A DNA stretch of 12,372 bases from an uncultured Microcaldota archaeon (GTDB lineage Archaea; Micrarchaeota; Micrarchaeia; Anstonellales; Bilamarchaeaceae): assembly GCA_903835325.1 (NCBI GenBank), contig CAILMU010000100.1:1-12372 (forward strand), read 5' to 3'. The translations under genes and the position numbers were made by a program. Every line of letters starts with the position of its first letter. The stretch's first letter is position 1. Shown here piece by piece: positions 5,107-12,371 of this stretch. The notes below the pieces were generated by a model. That model made no database searches and was not told where the DNA came from. It saw nothing but the letters and a program-made list of their open reading frames with translations.

Positions 5107-8100
5107 GCCGCTGCCTGGTGCTGGCAATTCCCGCCATCATCGATGCACATCTCCCCGGGGAATTCGATGTCGCTCTCGACATCCACATAGACATCCTTGC
5201 CTGAGGGCATCGGGATGTCAAGGCCGCTGTACGACATGGTGCGGTCGGTTTCCGTATGGCTGATGTGTTTGCCGCCTGTGGCTCCGCCGAGGTTGCCTCC
5301 CCCGCCCACAAGGATATTGAACCCTGTGACCTGCATCGCGGTATAACCGTTCGCCGCTATCGCGGTCATATCCATCCAGTAGCTTTCGGCATCCGCATCC
5401 GAGACAGCTGTCACGATGGCGGCACCGGGCGTTACAGTGTATGAGACGCTCCGGATTGTCCGGTCGCCTGTTGTGTATTTCACTTGGTAATCGACTTTGT
5501 AGAAGCCGTAGAAGATATCCGCCTTCGGGCCTTGCTCATAGAATTTGTGGTGGCTGAAGAAATATTCCGTTCCCTGTTTAGTGGTCATGGCAGGGGCGGT
5601 GACGACATACACAGTGACGCTGTCGCTAGAGGACCCGCCGCTGTCGTCTGTCGCTGCCACGGTCATGGTGTAGGTGCCGGTGCTCGTGTAGGTGTGCGTG
5701 ACTGAACCTCCGCTGTCAGTGTGGCCATCGCCGAAATTCCAGCTCATCGAAACTATGGAGCCGTCAGGGTCATATGCTGCCAGTGGAGTGAAATCCGAGG
5801 GTTCGTTGACATAGACCGTCATGCTGTCCCCAAGATCGACGACCGGGGGCTGGTTGTTCGCCACATGGATGATGCTGGTTGCTGTGTCTTTGGCCCCGTC
5901 GCTGTCCGTCACCGTGAGGGTGACCAGATGGGAGCCGGAGGTGTCGAAACTCTGGAACACATCGCTCCCCGAATCATGGATTTGGTTGTCGAAGAGCCAT
6001 TCGCACGATAGGTAATGGCCATCCTCAGGGTCTGTCGAATTGTAGCAGTCGAACTCAATCCATTCGTTCTTCAGCACATCTGTCTTGTCTGAAGAGATAA
6101 CCGCGTCCGGCGGGTTGTTCGGCACAAGGCGGACGCTCGTTTCGGCATCGTTGTTGTCGTCGCGTATCTCCGTGATGGTCCCGAGGGGGTCGGCGATTGC
6201 GCTGAACTGGAGGTCTCCTGTGCTGAACTGGTTTGTGATGGGCAGATAGGTGGTGAGCGTCCAGTTCTCGCCAGGGTATAATGAGCCGATCGTTTGCTCA
6301 TACATGACGGTCCCGTCCCATTTCATTATTCGGACGAGGATGTTGTCCGCCCTCGCGTTGCCTTGGTTGCGGACATTCGCATTGATATAGGCATAATTGC
6401 GCCGGTCGCTCGTTGTCGGTATCGGCACGGTCTGCGGGCTCGTGGATAGCAGGATTGTGATGTCGGGCAGGGCTGCATTCAAAGCAAGCGTCTCCTCATT
6501 GTTGGAGAAATCCGGCTCGAATACCGAGTGCTGCGGATTTATGCGCGCCATCACGACAGGATTCGTGCTTATGCCGGATGGTATCGTCCATTGCAGGGTC
6601 AGGATCGGTTTGGAACCTGGGCTGATTGTAGCGGACTTGGAACCGATCATGGTCAATGAGCCGTCCGGTTTCATGTAATAGAATTCCACGAGCGCATCGG
6701 GAACGGTCTCTGTCCCGATGTTCGCCGCTGTGGCTTTGAGGGTGACCTGGTTCCCGACCGAAACAGTCCCGGTGGATGTGAGATTCAATAGGACGAGGTC
6801 GGCAAGCGACATGTTGAACGTTCTTAAGGCATTGTTATTCGAGTAGTTCAGCTCAGTTATGGTTTTTGCCGGGTTAGCTTCTACTTTGACCGAGATGGAC
6901 TTGGTGCCCGATGGAATGGAATAATTTATCGCGGCATTGGAATAGCCCCCGGCGCTGATGGTCGGGACGATCGCGGTGCCCGCCAGGGAATAGGGCGAGC
7001 CGTCGGTTGAAACAGAGAATTTGACAGATGTGTTCTTGGCGACCAGCGAGCCGTTGTTCCTGATTTTCGCGCGCAGCGATATCTTGGTGCCGGGAACAGG
7101 GTCTGGCGGGCTGATCGTGATTTCATTGGATAGAGCCATGATATCCGGATAGACGACTTCGATATCCATCGGGTGGAGCGCCATGTTGTTCGATTTGTCC
7201 GTCTCCTGTATCAGGTTCTTCGGGTCGGCGGTCACGGCAATCAGCAGCGAAGCCGTATCCGGAGGCATTATCATCGTCCCCTTCACGGTTGTCGATGCGC
7301 CAGGGGCGAGCGATGATACAGTCACATCGCTGAAAATCTCCCCCTTTACTGATGCGCCTTCAGACTGCTTGGCTTTCTGGTCCTCGATAAGGAGACCGAG
7401 GTTCGCGAACACCCCGCTCTCCTTCTCCTGACTGTTGTCGCCCTCCTTGTCGTACATGAAGACCTTGTCCGCCTTCTGGAAGACGACGTGGAAGTTCCGT
7501 GCGGTCGTCGTGCCGTTGTTCTTGATTGTCGCGCTGACGGATACGATGCTCCCGGTCTTCGGGCTCTTCGGATTATTCGTGATAAGGGACTGCTGGACGA
7601 TGATATCCGGAAGCGTGGATTGGGTCGATATCTGGAAATCGACGATATTATTGCTCTCGTCGCTTTCGATTATCGTGTCGGCCGGATCAGCTGCTATCTT
7701 GAATGAGGTCCTGCCTGCAAGAGGGATTGTCACGGAGAACGAGGCTGACGACCCTGCGGAGATGGAGCTTATCTTTCTCGTCACATTCGCTATCGAGATA
7801 TTCACATTGCTGGCCGCCGCTGTCCCTTTGTTCCTGACAGATATATGGAAGACGATGTATGTGGTCCCGCTGGTGTCGCTTAGGTAATAGGTGATGTCTC
7901 CAGGGGTTATCTCAAGGTCAGGCATCGGAGACTGCGAATAGACCAGGGAAGCCGAACCGGTATTGTCCTGGGGATGCGCATCGGTCATCCCTCCAGCGAC
8001 AACGCTGACGGTCGCGCTTCCAGGCTGGGATGGAGGCGGGCAGGTTCCTGAGATGGAGCTGGAGCTCCCTACGCTTATCGAAGAGGTCGATTTGTGCAGC

Positions 8101-8570
8101 ACACTGCCATCCGGGCAGACTATATCCAGCGTGACATTGGACGCTTTCGCGGTCCCTGAATTGCCGACATAGACCTTGACTGTCACGTTCTTGTCGAGCG
8201 TCGTCGAATTGGGCGTTATCGTTATTGATTTGATATACAGGTCGGGCAACGCCTCTACTGTGGTGAAGGTCTGGTCTGTCGAATTGTATGAAAATGACGA
8301 ATTGACCTTGCATTGGAGCTTGAAATGGTACTGCGTATCCGAGACCAGGCTGGACATCTTGATGCCGTGGGTTGCCGATACGGTCGAATTGGCCGCGCTC
8401 GAGCCGTAGGACGTGTTTTTCCCGAAGAATACCTTAGCCGAGCATGAATCATCGGTCTTCCATTGGACATAGGCGCTGGTCGTGTTCGGCGATACGATGA
8501 TATCGCTGAAAGCAGAGAAGACCAGGGATGACAAAACAAGCATCGAAAACAATATCGTGCAGTTTTTCAT
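5091..8570 (-). CDS. Large secreted surface protein with six CARDB and two PKD domains
   Basis: Exported protein of 1159 residues. A signal peptide lies at about 1-21, followed by an FN3-like domain (22-106). Six CARDB-type beta domains follow at about 108-213, 217-316, 320-473, 475-588, 589-698 and 701-816. Each opens with PD(I/L) or AD(L) and contains a segment such as VRNKGTAAASN or IRNNGSLVAKN. Two PKD domains follow (820-904, and 907-990 with SWNFGDGH). The last 169 residues match no family I recognise and include a glycine-rich stretch near 1088-1100. CARDB and PKD domains serve adhesion or display at archaeal surfaces. The third CARDB domain has a charged insertion of about 50 residues (366-415). 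No C-terminal membrane anchor is visible. The frame is open to 8642, but the ATG at 8570 has the signal peptide and a GGTGA site 5 bases upstream. That site overlaps the lipoprotein stop, so the two genes are coupled. Confidence 0.93.
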   Translation of the reverse strand: MKNCTILFSMLVLSSLVFSAFSDIIVSPNTTSAYVQWKTDDSCSAKVFFGKNTSYGSSAANSTVSATHGIKMSSLVSDTQYHFKLQCKVNSSFSYNSTDQTFTTVEALPDLYIKSITITPNSTTLDKNVTVKVYVGNSGTAKASNVTLDIVCPDGSVLHKSTSSISVGSSSSISGTCPPPSQPGSATVSVVAGGMTDAHPQDNTGSASLVYSQSPMPDLEITPGDITYYLSDTSGTTYIVFHISVRNKGTAAASNVNISIANVTRKISSISAGSSASFSVTIPLAGRTSFKIAADPADTIIESDESNNIVDFQISTQSTLPDIIVQQSLITNNPKSPKTGSIVSVSATIKNNGTTTARNFHVVFQKADKVFMYDKEGDNSQEKESGVFANLGLLIEDQKAKQSEGASVKGEIFSDVTVSSLAPGASTTVKGTMIMPPDTASLLIAVTADPKNLIQETDKSNNMALHPMDIEVVYPDIMALSNEITISPPDPVPGTKISLRAKIRNNGSLVAKNTSVKFSVSTDGSPYSLAGTAIVPTISAGGYSNAAINYSIPSGTKSISVKVEANPAKTITELNYSNNNALRTFNMSLADLVLLNLTSTGTVSVGNQVTLKATAANIGTETVPDALVEFYYMKPDGSLTMIGSKSATISPGSKPILTLQWTIPSGISTNPVVMARINPQHSVFEPDFSNNEETLALNAALPDITILLSTSPQTVPIPTTSDRRNYAYINANVRNQGNARADNILVRIMKWDGTVMYEQTIGSLYPGENWTLTTYLPITNQFSTGDLQFSAIADPLGTITEIRDDNNDAETSVRLVPNNPPDAVISSDKTDVLKNEWIEFDCYNSTDPEDGHYLSCEWLFDNQIHDSGSDVFQSFDTSGSHLVTLTVTDSDGAKDTATSIIHVANNQPPVVDLGDSMTVYVNEPSDFTPLAAYDPDGSIVSMSWNFGDGHTDSGGSVTHTYTSTGTYTMTVAATDDSGGSSSDSVTVYVVTAPAMTTKQGTEYFFSHHKFYEQGPKADIFYGFYKVDYQVKYTTGDRTIRSVSYTVTPGAAIVTAVSDADAESYWMDMTAIAANGYTAMQVTGFNILVGGGGNLGGATGGKHISHTETDRTMSYSGLDIPMPSGKDVYVDVESDIEFPGEMCIDDGGNCQHQAAAWKIG

Positions 8571-8575
8571 AGCGC

Positions 8576-9100
8576 TCACCCGACCACCTTGCCGCTGATA
8601 GCATCTACCGTGCATACATTTTGGCCATCGATGATATTCCAAACCGGCGCATCGCCAACCATCTCAAGGGAGCACTCTCCGCCTCCGCATGCAGAAGCCG
8701 CATTGACGCTGTCAATCCATTGGCCGGGAAGACCTGAAGAGAATGAGAACGAAGCATCGCGCCATGAAGGGGTATCCGAGACAGTGACCACGAAATCCTT
8801 CTTCTTGTTGTATGATTCATATGTATATTGCCAAGCCGATGATAGGCCGCTGCGGTCGCAGTTCCCGCTGATGGAAACCAGGACAGAGTCGTTGATGTAT
8901 TGAGGGAGTATGGATTTGGCCGCACCGAAGGCGCCTTGAGCGCTCGCCGGCAGGGCGGCTGTCGGATATGCATTGTTCCCCGCGCTTTGATTGGACGGAT
9001 TCGATCCGTTCGGATTAAGTGTTCCGCTGGTACCCGGAGGCTGTACGCACCCGAAGAGAAGCAGGGCGCAAACGAACCCCAGAAAAAGGAGTTTTGGCAT
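8576..9100 (-). CDS. Predicted lipoprotein with PepSY-like C-terminal segment
   Basis: Exported protein of 174 residues. A hydrophobic N-terminus ends in the lipobox LFGC, with Cys18 as the likely lipid-modified residue. A low-complexity Ser/Asn/Gly/Pro linker follows at 19-50. The folded part at about 55-174 holds Cys81, 138, 143 and 163, which may form disulfides outside the cell. The end PVWNIIDGQNVCTVDAISG resembles the strand-turn of PepSY domains, where a D-x-x-x-G turn closes the domain. PepSY is linked to inhibition of proteases or binding at the envelope, and the function here is unknown. It lies 5 bases before the large CARDB/PKD gene in one operon. The ATG falls at the expected start site about 26 bases from a TATA box, with no Shine-Dalgarno site, so the message is probably leaderless. 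Confidence 0.85.
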   Translation of the reverse strand: MPKLLFLGFVCALLLFGCVQPPGTSGTLNPNGSNPSNQSAGNNAYPTAALPASAQGAFGAAKSILPQYINDSVLVSISGNCDRSGLSSAWQYTYESYNKKKDFVVTVSDTPSWRDASFSFSSGLPGQWIDSVNAASACGGGECSLEMVGDAPVWNIIDGQNVCTVDAISGKVVG

Positions 9101-9121
9101 ATATCGCGTTCGCGCTAATAT

Positions 9122-9129
9122 TTTATATA
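9122..9129 (-). promoter_or_regulatory. TATA box of the lipoprotein/CARDB operon
   Basis: On the minus strand TATATAAA is centred about 26 bases before position 9100, the first base of the lipoprotein ATG. This predicts a leaderless message for the two-gene surface operon. It diverges from the left copy of the direct repeat. Confidence 0.65.
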
Positions 9130-9160
9130 GGGTGCCAAGAAGAACCCGGGGGCGTCTTCC

Positions 9161-9419
9161 CCATCACCGTTATAATTTTCATGGGGTCCTGAACTTTGCT
9201 TATTATTGGGGAGCGGGGTAGATTGAGATGGCTAAGGATAATCGGGATTTCGTCTTGTTGGTGGTTGTCGTCGCGTTCTCTGTGACGCTTTTCCTGGGCT
9301 TGAACTTGTTCCAGTATAACAATCCGCCTTATTCCGCGGAAGTGATGAACCAGAACTCCCCCGGGGCGGCTGCGCCGATGCCAGGCTCCGACAGGGATGC
9401 CCATGGATGCAGGCTTTCG
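9161..9419 (+). repeat. Left copy of the ~259-bp direct repeat (promoter plus 64 codons)
   Basis: It matches 11805-12062 in the same orientation with about 21 differences by hand count (about 92% identity), including one single-base gap. It starts at CCATCACC, includes a TATA-like TTATAATT at 9170-9177, and runs through the 64th codon of the frame starting at 9228. Similarity ends abruptly 8 bases before the stop codon of the beta-propeller gene on the other strand. Confidence 0.93.
9228..9419 (+). pseudogene. Truncated 5' end of a membrane-anchored solute-binding protein gene
   Basis: The first 64 codons match those of the gene at 11871 with six amino-acid differences. They encode a short polar start, a membrane segment at about 9-27, and a linker ending DRDAHGCRLS. 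After 9419 the similarity stops, and the frame stays open to 9665 only by running antisense through the low-complexity end of the beta-propeller gene. The rest of the extracellular domain is missing. The upstream region with its TATA-like element is also duplicated, so it may still be transcribed, and a 145-residue chimeric product is possible. The parsimonious reading is a remnant left by duplication or deletion. Any transcript would run against the 3' end of the neighbouring gene. Confidence 0.75.
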
Positions 9420-9427
9420 CCAGGGAA

Positions 9428-11722
9428 TCAGGCTGCGGGTTTGCCCTGCCCTGCCCCGCCGCCTTTCTTCTTGAGCAGATACCACGCCGCGGCGGCGATC
9501 ACAATCACAACAACCAGGAGGACTAATAGCGCTCCTGATGCGAACAAGGCTGCCAGAGGCGCAAGCCAGGATGGAAGCTCGAATCCTCCGCCAGATGGCT
9601 GCGCATTGCCGGATGGCTGCGGCTGTGCCGATGCGTTCGATGTTTGCTGCGTGCCGTTCTGCTGAGGCGGGGTGCCAGGCTGGCCCTGCTGCTGGCTCTG
9701 GTTGGCTGGCGGCTGGATTGTCCCATTCTGCGCAGGCTGCTGCGTCTGGTTCTGCTGAGCGCCTCCCTGCGATTGATTGGTTTGGTTGCCTCCTTGTTGA
9801 GCCGAACCGTTCTGCTGCTGGGGCAGAGTCTTGTGAGGAATCTGCTGGCTGGCATTCCCTGGAGGCGTGGCGTTCTGGCTCCCGCCCGAATTGTTGCCTG
9901 GGATCTGGGGCTGGGTCAGGTTCGGGATGTTGAGCGGGGCGATCTTGCCGATATGCGATAGGTTGAGAAGGACGCTTATCGAACCGTTGGCCTGGCTGGA
10001 GGTGTTCTTGGTGGTGAAGCTCCAGGTGTAATCCATGGTCAGCTGGCTTCCGCTCTTGGATTTGATGCTCTTCGAGATATGGGCGACATAATCCGTGTCC
10101 GCCTTCAGCTGCGCCGTTGGCATGAATACCGCGAATTTCGAGAATGCGCTCACTTTCCCTGAGACGTTCGCGCCGGATTTCTCGCTGAGCCAGAACGAGC
10201 TCAGGTTCACGGTTGTGTTGTCGAGGGTATCGGAGAAGATAGAATTCACCGAGAAGAGGTCGTCTTGGTAGTGGCTGGCGAATGTGCCGTTCTCTGGGTA
10301 GAATGTTGTCGGGACGAATGGCAAGGACACGTTGATGAGGCTGAGGGAACCGACCCCGAACTGCTTTATCCAGCTGTAGTCCGGAGGCGGAGAGAATATT
10401 ATCTTCTCGCCTGCGACAGCGATGTCGTTGAGGCTGTCCTTTTCGCTTATCACCTTGACCTGGTTCTTGTACTGCAGGTCGAATACGATGATGCCGTCGC
10501 CATGCAATCCCATGATAGAATCGCTGGAGAGGGTGGAGATGAATGCGAATTTCCCATCGGAAGTGATGGCGAATGCCGAGGGATAGGAACCCGCGGGCGG
10601 GCTGATTGAGGTCACCCAGTCGGTCGTGGAGAAATCGCTGGGCAAGGCGAGCGTATAGTCCATCGTCGGGTCGTTGTACGGCCCCAGTTCCTTGAGGCCC
10701 GAATACGCATGGATTCCGTATATCGGGTTTCCGTTCACGTCCTCCGAGTAGCCGGCGGCATAGAGCGTCTCGCCGTCTGCGGATGTCGCGAGGGCCAGGG
10801 GGTAGAAATCCGTGGGGATCATCTGCTTGCCGCCATCCTCAGTGTTCATGGCGAAGATGCCTTTCGTATCATGAATTGCGGCATAAAGCATCCGGCCTCC
10901 TTTGCCGACAGCCATGCTTCTCGGATATTGGTCGTCATCCGACGAATTGCCGGGGAGGATGACGGGATGTATCAGCTGTTCGCTCCAGTCGATATCATAT
11001 GCGATGACCGAGCGATACCATCCCGAATAGAAGACGTCGTTGCTATCCGGGGAGAATGCGAAGGATTCCATTATCGCTTCGTAGTTCAGGGCATGCTTCC
11101 AGGAAGCCCCCTTGTTGAAATCAAGGAACATCACCCCGGCATTGCTCGGGTAGTAATAATCCTGGTACCCGACATACACCACGCCATCCGGGGACATGGC
11201 CAGATGCTCGAGGTATATGTTGTCCAGCTCATAGTAATCGATGGGCTGCTCGCTCGTCGCATTCAGGCGGATGACGCGGCCGTACTTCAGATAGGAGCCG
11301 CCGTACGGATCGTCCTGGTAGACTTCCCATGAATATGCCATGAAAACGTATTTCCCGTCAGGCGATACCGTGACTCCATCGACATGCGCCTTGTCCACAT
11401 CGGGTTTTATCGTGGAGACGATTTTCAGCGTCGATGTGTCGATGACCAGGACGGATGATGGTATGGCCGCGTACGCGTAGGGCCCGCTCATGAGGGCGTA
11501 CTGGAACGCAGGGCTCGCAAGGAGGTCCGATGGTATTATCATCTGCGATATCGGAGGGGACGTGCTTGTGATGATGGAGATGTTCATCGCGGGGGTGGTT
11601 TGAGGGGTGGCACTGGGCGATATCCCTGAAAGCGGGGCAGCGTAGAGCATGCTTATCAATGCCAATACGAACAGGATTGCCTTGGGGTTCTGCAGTATCT
11701 GTGGCGGTGCGTATCGTTCCAT
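9428..11722 (-). CDS. Membrane-anchored surface protein: beta-propeller, Big_5 domain, Asn/Gln-rich stalk
   Basis: Exported protein of 764 residues. A signal peptide at about 13-30 is followed by a Ser/Thr/Pro-rich stretch. A beta-propeller of YVTN/lactonase-like repeats spans about 80-465, with blades marked by DGVTVSPDGKYVFMA, LAMSPDGVVYVG, FAFSPDSNDVFYSG, LATSADGETLYAAG and FAITSDGKFAFIS. A Big_5 (SbsA Ig-like) domain lies at about 466-572, ending YTWSFTTK. A stalk of about 140 residues rich in Gln, Asn, Gly and Pro carries about fifteen N-glycosylation sequons. A membrane helix at about 724-750 and a lysine/glycine tail end the protein, so it is held in the membrane facing out. No enzymatic residues are evident, and a structural or adhesive role is likely. 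GGTGA at 11728-11732 gives 5-base spacing to the ATG at 11722, preferred over 11725 and a TTG at 11734. The gene lies between two direct repeats. Confidence 0.92.
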   Translation of the reverse strand: MERYAPPQILQNPKAILFVLALISMLYAAPLSGISPSATPQTTPAMNISIITSTSPPISQMIIPSDLLASPAFQYALMSGPYAYAAIPSSVLVIDTSTLKIVSTIKPDVDKAHVDGVTVSPDGKYVFMAYSWEVYQDDPYGGSYLKYGRVIRLNATSEQPIDYYELDNIYLEHLAMSPDGVVYVGYQDYYYPSNAGVMFLDFNKGASWKHALNYEAIMESFAFSPDSNDVFYSGWYRSVIAYDIDWSEQLIHPVILPGNSSDDDQYPRSMAVGKGGRMLYAAIHDTKGIFAMNTEDGGKQMIPTDFYPLALATSADGETLYAAGYSEDVNGNPIYGIHAYSGLKELGPYNDPTMDYTLALPSDFSTTDWVTSISPPAGSYPSAFAITSDGKFAFISTLSSDSIMGLHGDGIIVFDLQYKNQVKVISEKDSLNDIAVAGEKIIFSPPPDYSWIKQFGVGSLSLINVSLPFVPTTFYPENGTFASHYQDDLFSVNSIFSDTLDNTTVNLSSFWLSEKSGANVSGKVSAFSKFAVFMPTAQLKADTDYVAHISKSIKSKSGSQLTMDYTWSFTTKNTSSQANGSISVLLNLSHIGKIAPLNIPNLTQPQIPGNNSGGSQNATPPGNASQQIPHKTLPQQQNGSAQQGGNQTNQSQGGAQQNQTQQPAQNGTIQPPANQSQQQGQPGTPPQQNGTQQTSNASAQPQPSGNAQPSGGGFELPSWLAPLAALFASGALLVLLVVVIVIAAAAWYLLKKKGGGAGQGKPAA
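9584..10006 (-). repeat. Low-complexity Asn/Gln/Pro-coding stalk region
   Basis: This part of the beta-propeller gene encodes residues 573-713. It consists of irregular, CAG/CAA/AAC-rich units giving short motifs such as NQTNQSQ, QPAQNGT and QQNGTQQTSN. No fixed period is evident, so it is a compositional rather than a tandem repeat. It probably forms an extended glycosylated stalk and could vary in length between strains. Confidence 0.6.
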
Positions 11723-11761
11723 CATTATCACCAATGTTTATGAAACACGTTTCCACTCCCC

Positions 11762-11774
11762 AATTATTATAATA
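11762..11774 (-). promoter_or_regulatory. TATA-like element of the beta-propeller gene
   Basis: On the minus strand TATTATAATAATT is centred about 46 bases before the ATG at 11722. This predicts a start site near 11742 and a leader of about 20 bases that includes the GGTGA site. It fits a gene with a real Shine-Dalgarno site, unlike the leaderless genes elsewhere in the window. Confidence 0.45.
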
Positions 11775-11804
11775 CGCGCCCGGTTCCGGTGGCTCCGGCA
11801 CTCG

Positions 11805-12062
11805 CCATCACCTTTATAATTTTCACGGGTCCTGAACTTTCCTTATTATTAGGGAGCGGGGTAGATTGAGATGGCAATTGATAATCGGGATTTCGTCTTG
11901 TTGGTGATTGTCGTCGCGTTCTCTGTGACGCTTTTCCTGGGCTTGAACTTGTTCCAGTATAACAATCCGCCTTATTCCGCGGCGGTTATGAACCAGAATA
12001 GCCCGGCCGTGGCTGCGACTATGCCAGGCTCCGACAGGGATGCCCATGGATGCAGGCTTTCG
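11805..12062 (+). repeat. Right copy of the ~259-bp direct repeat
   Basis: It matches 9161-9419 and has the same direction. It includes a TATA-like TTTATAAT at 11813-11820, the leader and the first 64 codons of the solute-binding protein gene. The two copies are offset by 2643-2644 bases and enclose the whole beta-propeller gene. Confidence 0.93.
11813..11820 (+). promoter_or_regulatory. TATA-like element of the solute-binding protein gene
   Basis: TTTATAAT is centred about 54 bases before the ATG at 11871, which would give a leader of roughly 28 bases. The leader contains a G-rich GGGAGCGGGG segment that is somewhat far for a ribosome binding site. The same element, with one base changed, precedes the left copy at 9170-9177. 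Confidence 0.4.
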
Positions 12063-12371
12063 GCCGGATACACCTGGTGCGAGGCCCAGAGCACATGCCT
12101 GAGGCCATTCGAGATCCCGTGCCTCAACATCTACACCGAGAATTTCCCGCCATATAATTTCATGGACAAGAACGGCACCGTGTCCGGCAGCGCAACCGGA
12201 ATCGTAATGGAGTTGATGAGGAGGCTGAACACGAGTGGCAGGATAGAGCTCCTGAACTGGTCGACAAGCTATGGTGATGTGCTCAACGGACAGCATTCGA
12301 TACTGTATTCGGCAGAGCGCACGCCCGTGCGCGAGAACCTGTTCAAATGGGTGGGGCCGATAGGCGCGTAG
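11871..12371 (+). CDS. Membrane-anchored family 3 solute-binding protein, ends early
   Basis: Frame of 166 residues ending in TAG one base before the window edge. A membrane helix at about 9-27 acts as an uncleaved anchor. A linker follows, then a cysteine-rich segment with Cys61, 70, 76 and 84 (HGCRLSAGYTWCEAQSTC and onward). The rest matches the start of the SBP_bac_3 domain: LNIYTENFPPYNFMDKNGTV (85-104), then TGIVMELMRRLN (109-120), LLNWSTSYGDVLNG and AERTPVRENLFKWVGPIG. SBP_bac_3 domains are about 220 residues and capture amino acids or similar solutes for an ABC importer. Only the first 80 or so are present, so the second lobe is lost. A nonsense mutation, a frameshift or a sequencing error could explain this. 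Downstream sequence is not available. Its first 64 codons are duplicated at 9228. Confidence 0.8.
   Translation: MAIDNRDFVLLVIVVAFSVTLFLGLNLFQYNNPPYSAAVMNQNSPAVAATMPGSDRDAHGCRLSAGYTWCEAQSTCLRPFEIPCLNIYTENFPPYNFMDKNGTVSGSATGIVMELMRRLNTSGRIELLNWSTSYGDVLNGQHSILYSAERTPVRENLFKWVGPIGA

Noticed and set aside
7435..7887. 150-residue hydrophobic plus-strand frame opposite the CARDB region
   Set aside because: Its hydrophobicity comes from the complement of Ser/Thr/Asn codons in the CARDB domains, and there is no promoter or ribosome site.
8571..8642. N-terminal extension of the large CARDB/PKD protein to 8642
   Set aside because: It would overlap the lipoprotein gene and bury the signal peptide. The ATG at 8570 has a well-placed GGTGA site.
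9105..9114. CGCGTTCGCG dyad before the lipoprotein gene as an operator
   Set aside because: The arms are only four bases of pure CG, too short to separate from chance.
9420..9665. 145-residue chimeric protein from the left repeat copy
   Set aside because: Beyond 9419 it is only the antisense of the beta-propeller gene's C-terminus, so it was recorded as a truncated remnant.
9584..10006. CRISPR or tandem-repeat array
   Set aside because: The units are irregular, without fixed period or spacers, and lie in frame within a coding sequence.
10709..11332. 207-residue plus-strand frame opposite the beta-propeller gene
   Set aside because: It is antisense to clear propeller blades and has no domain or start signal.
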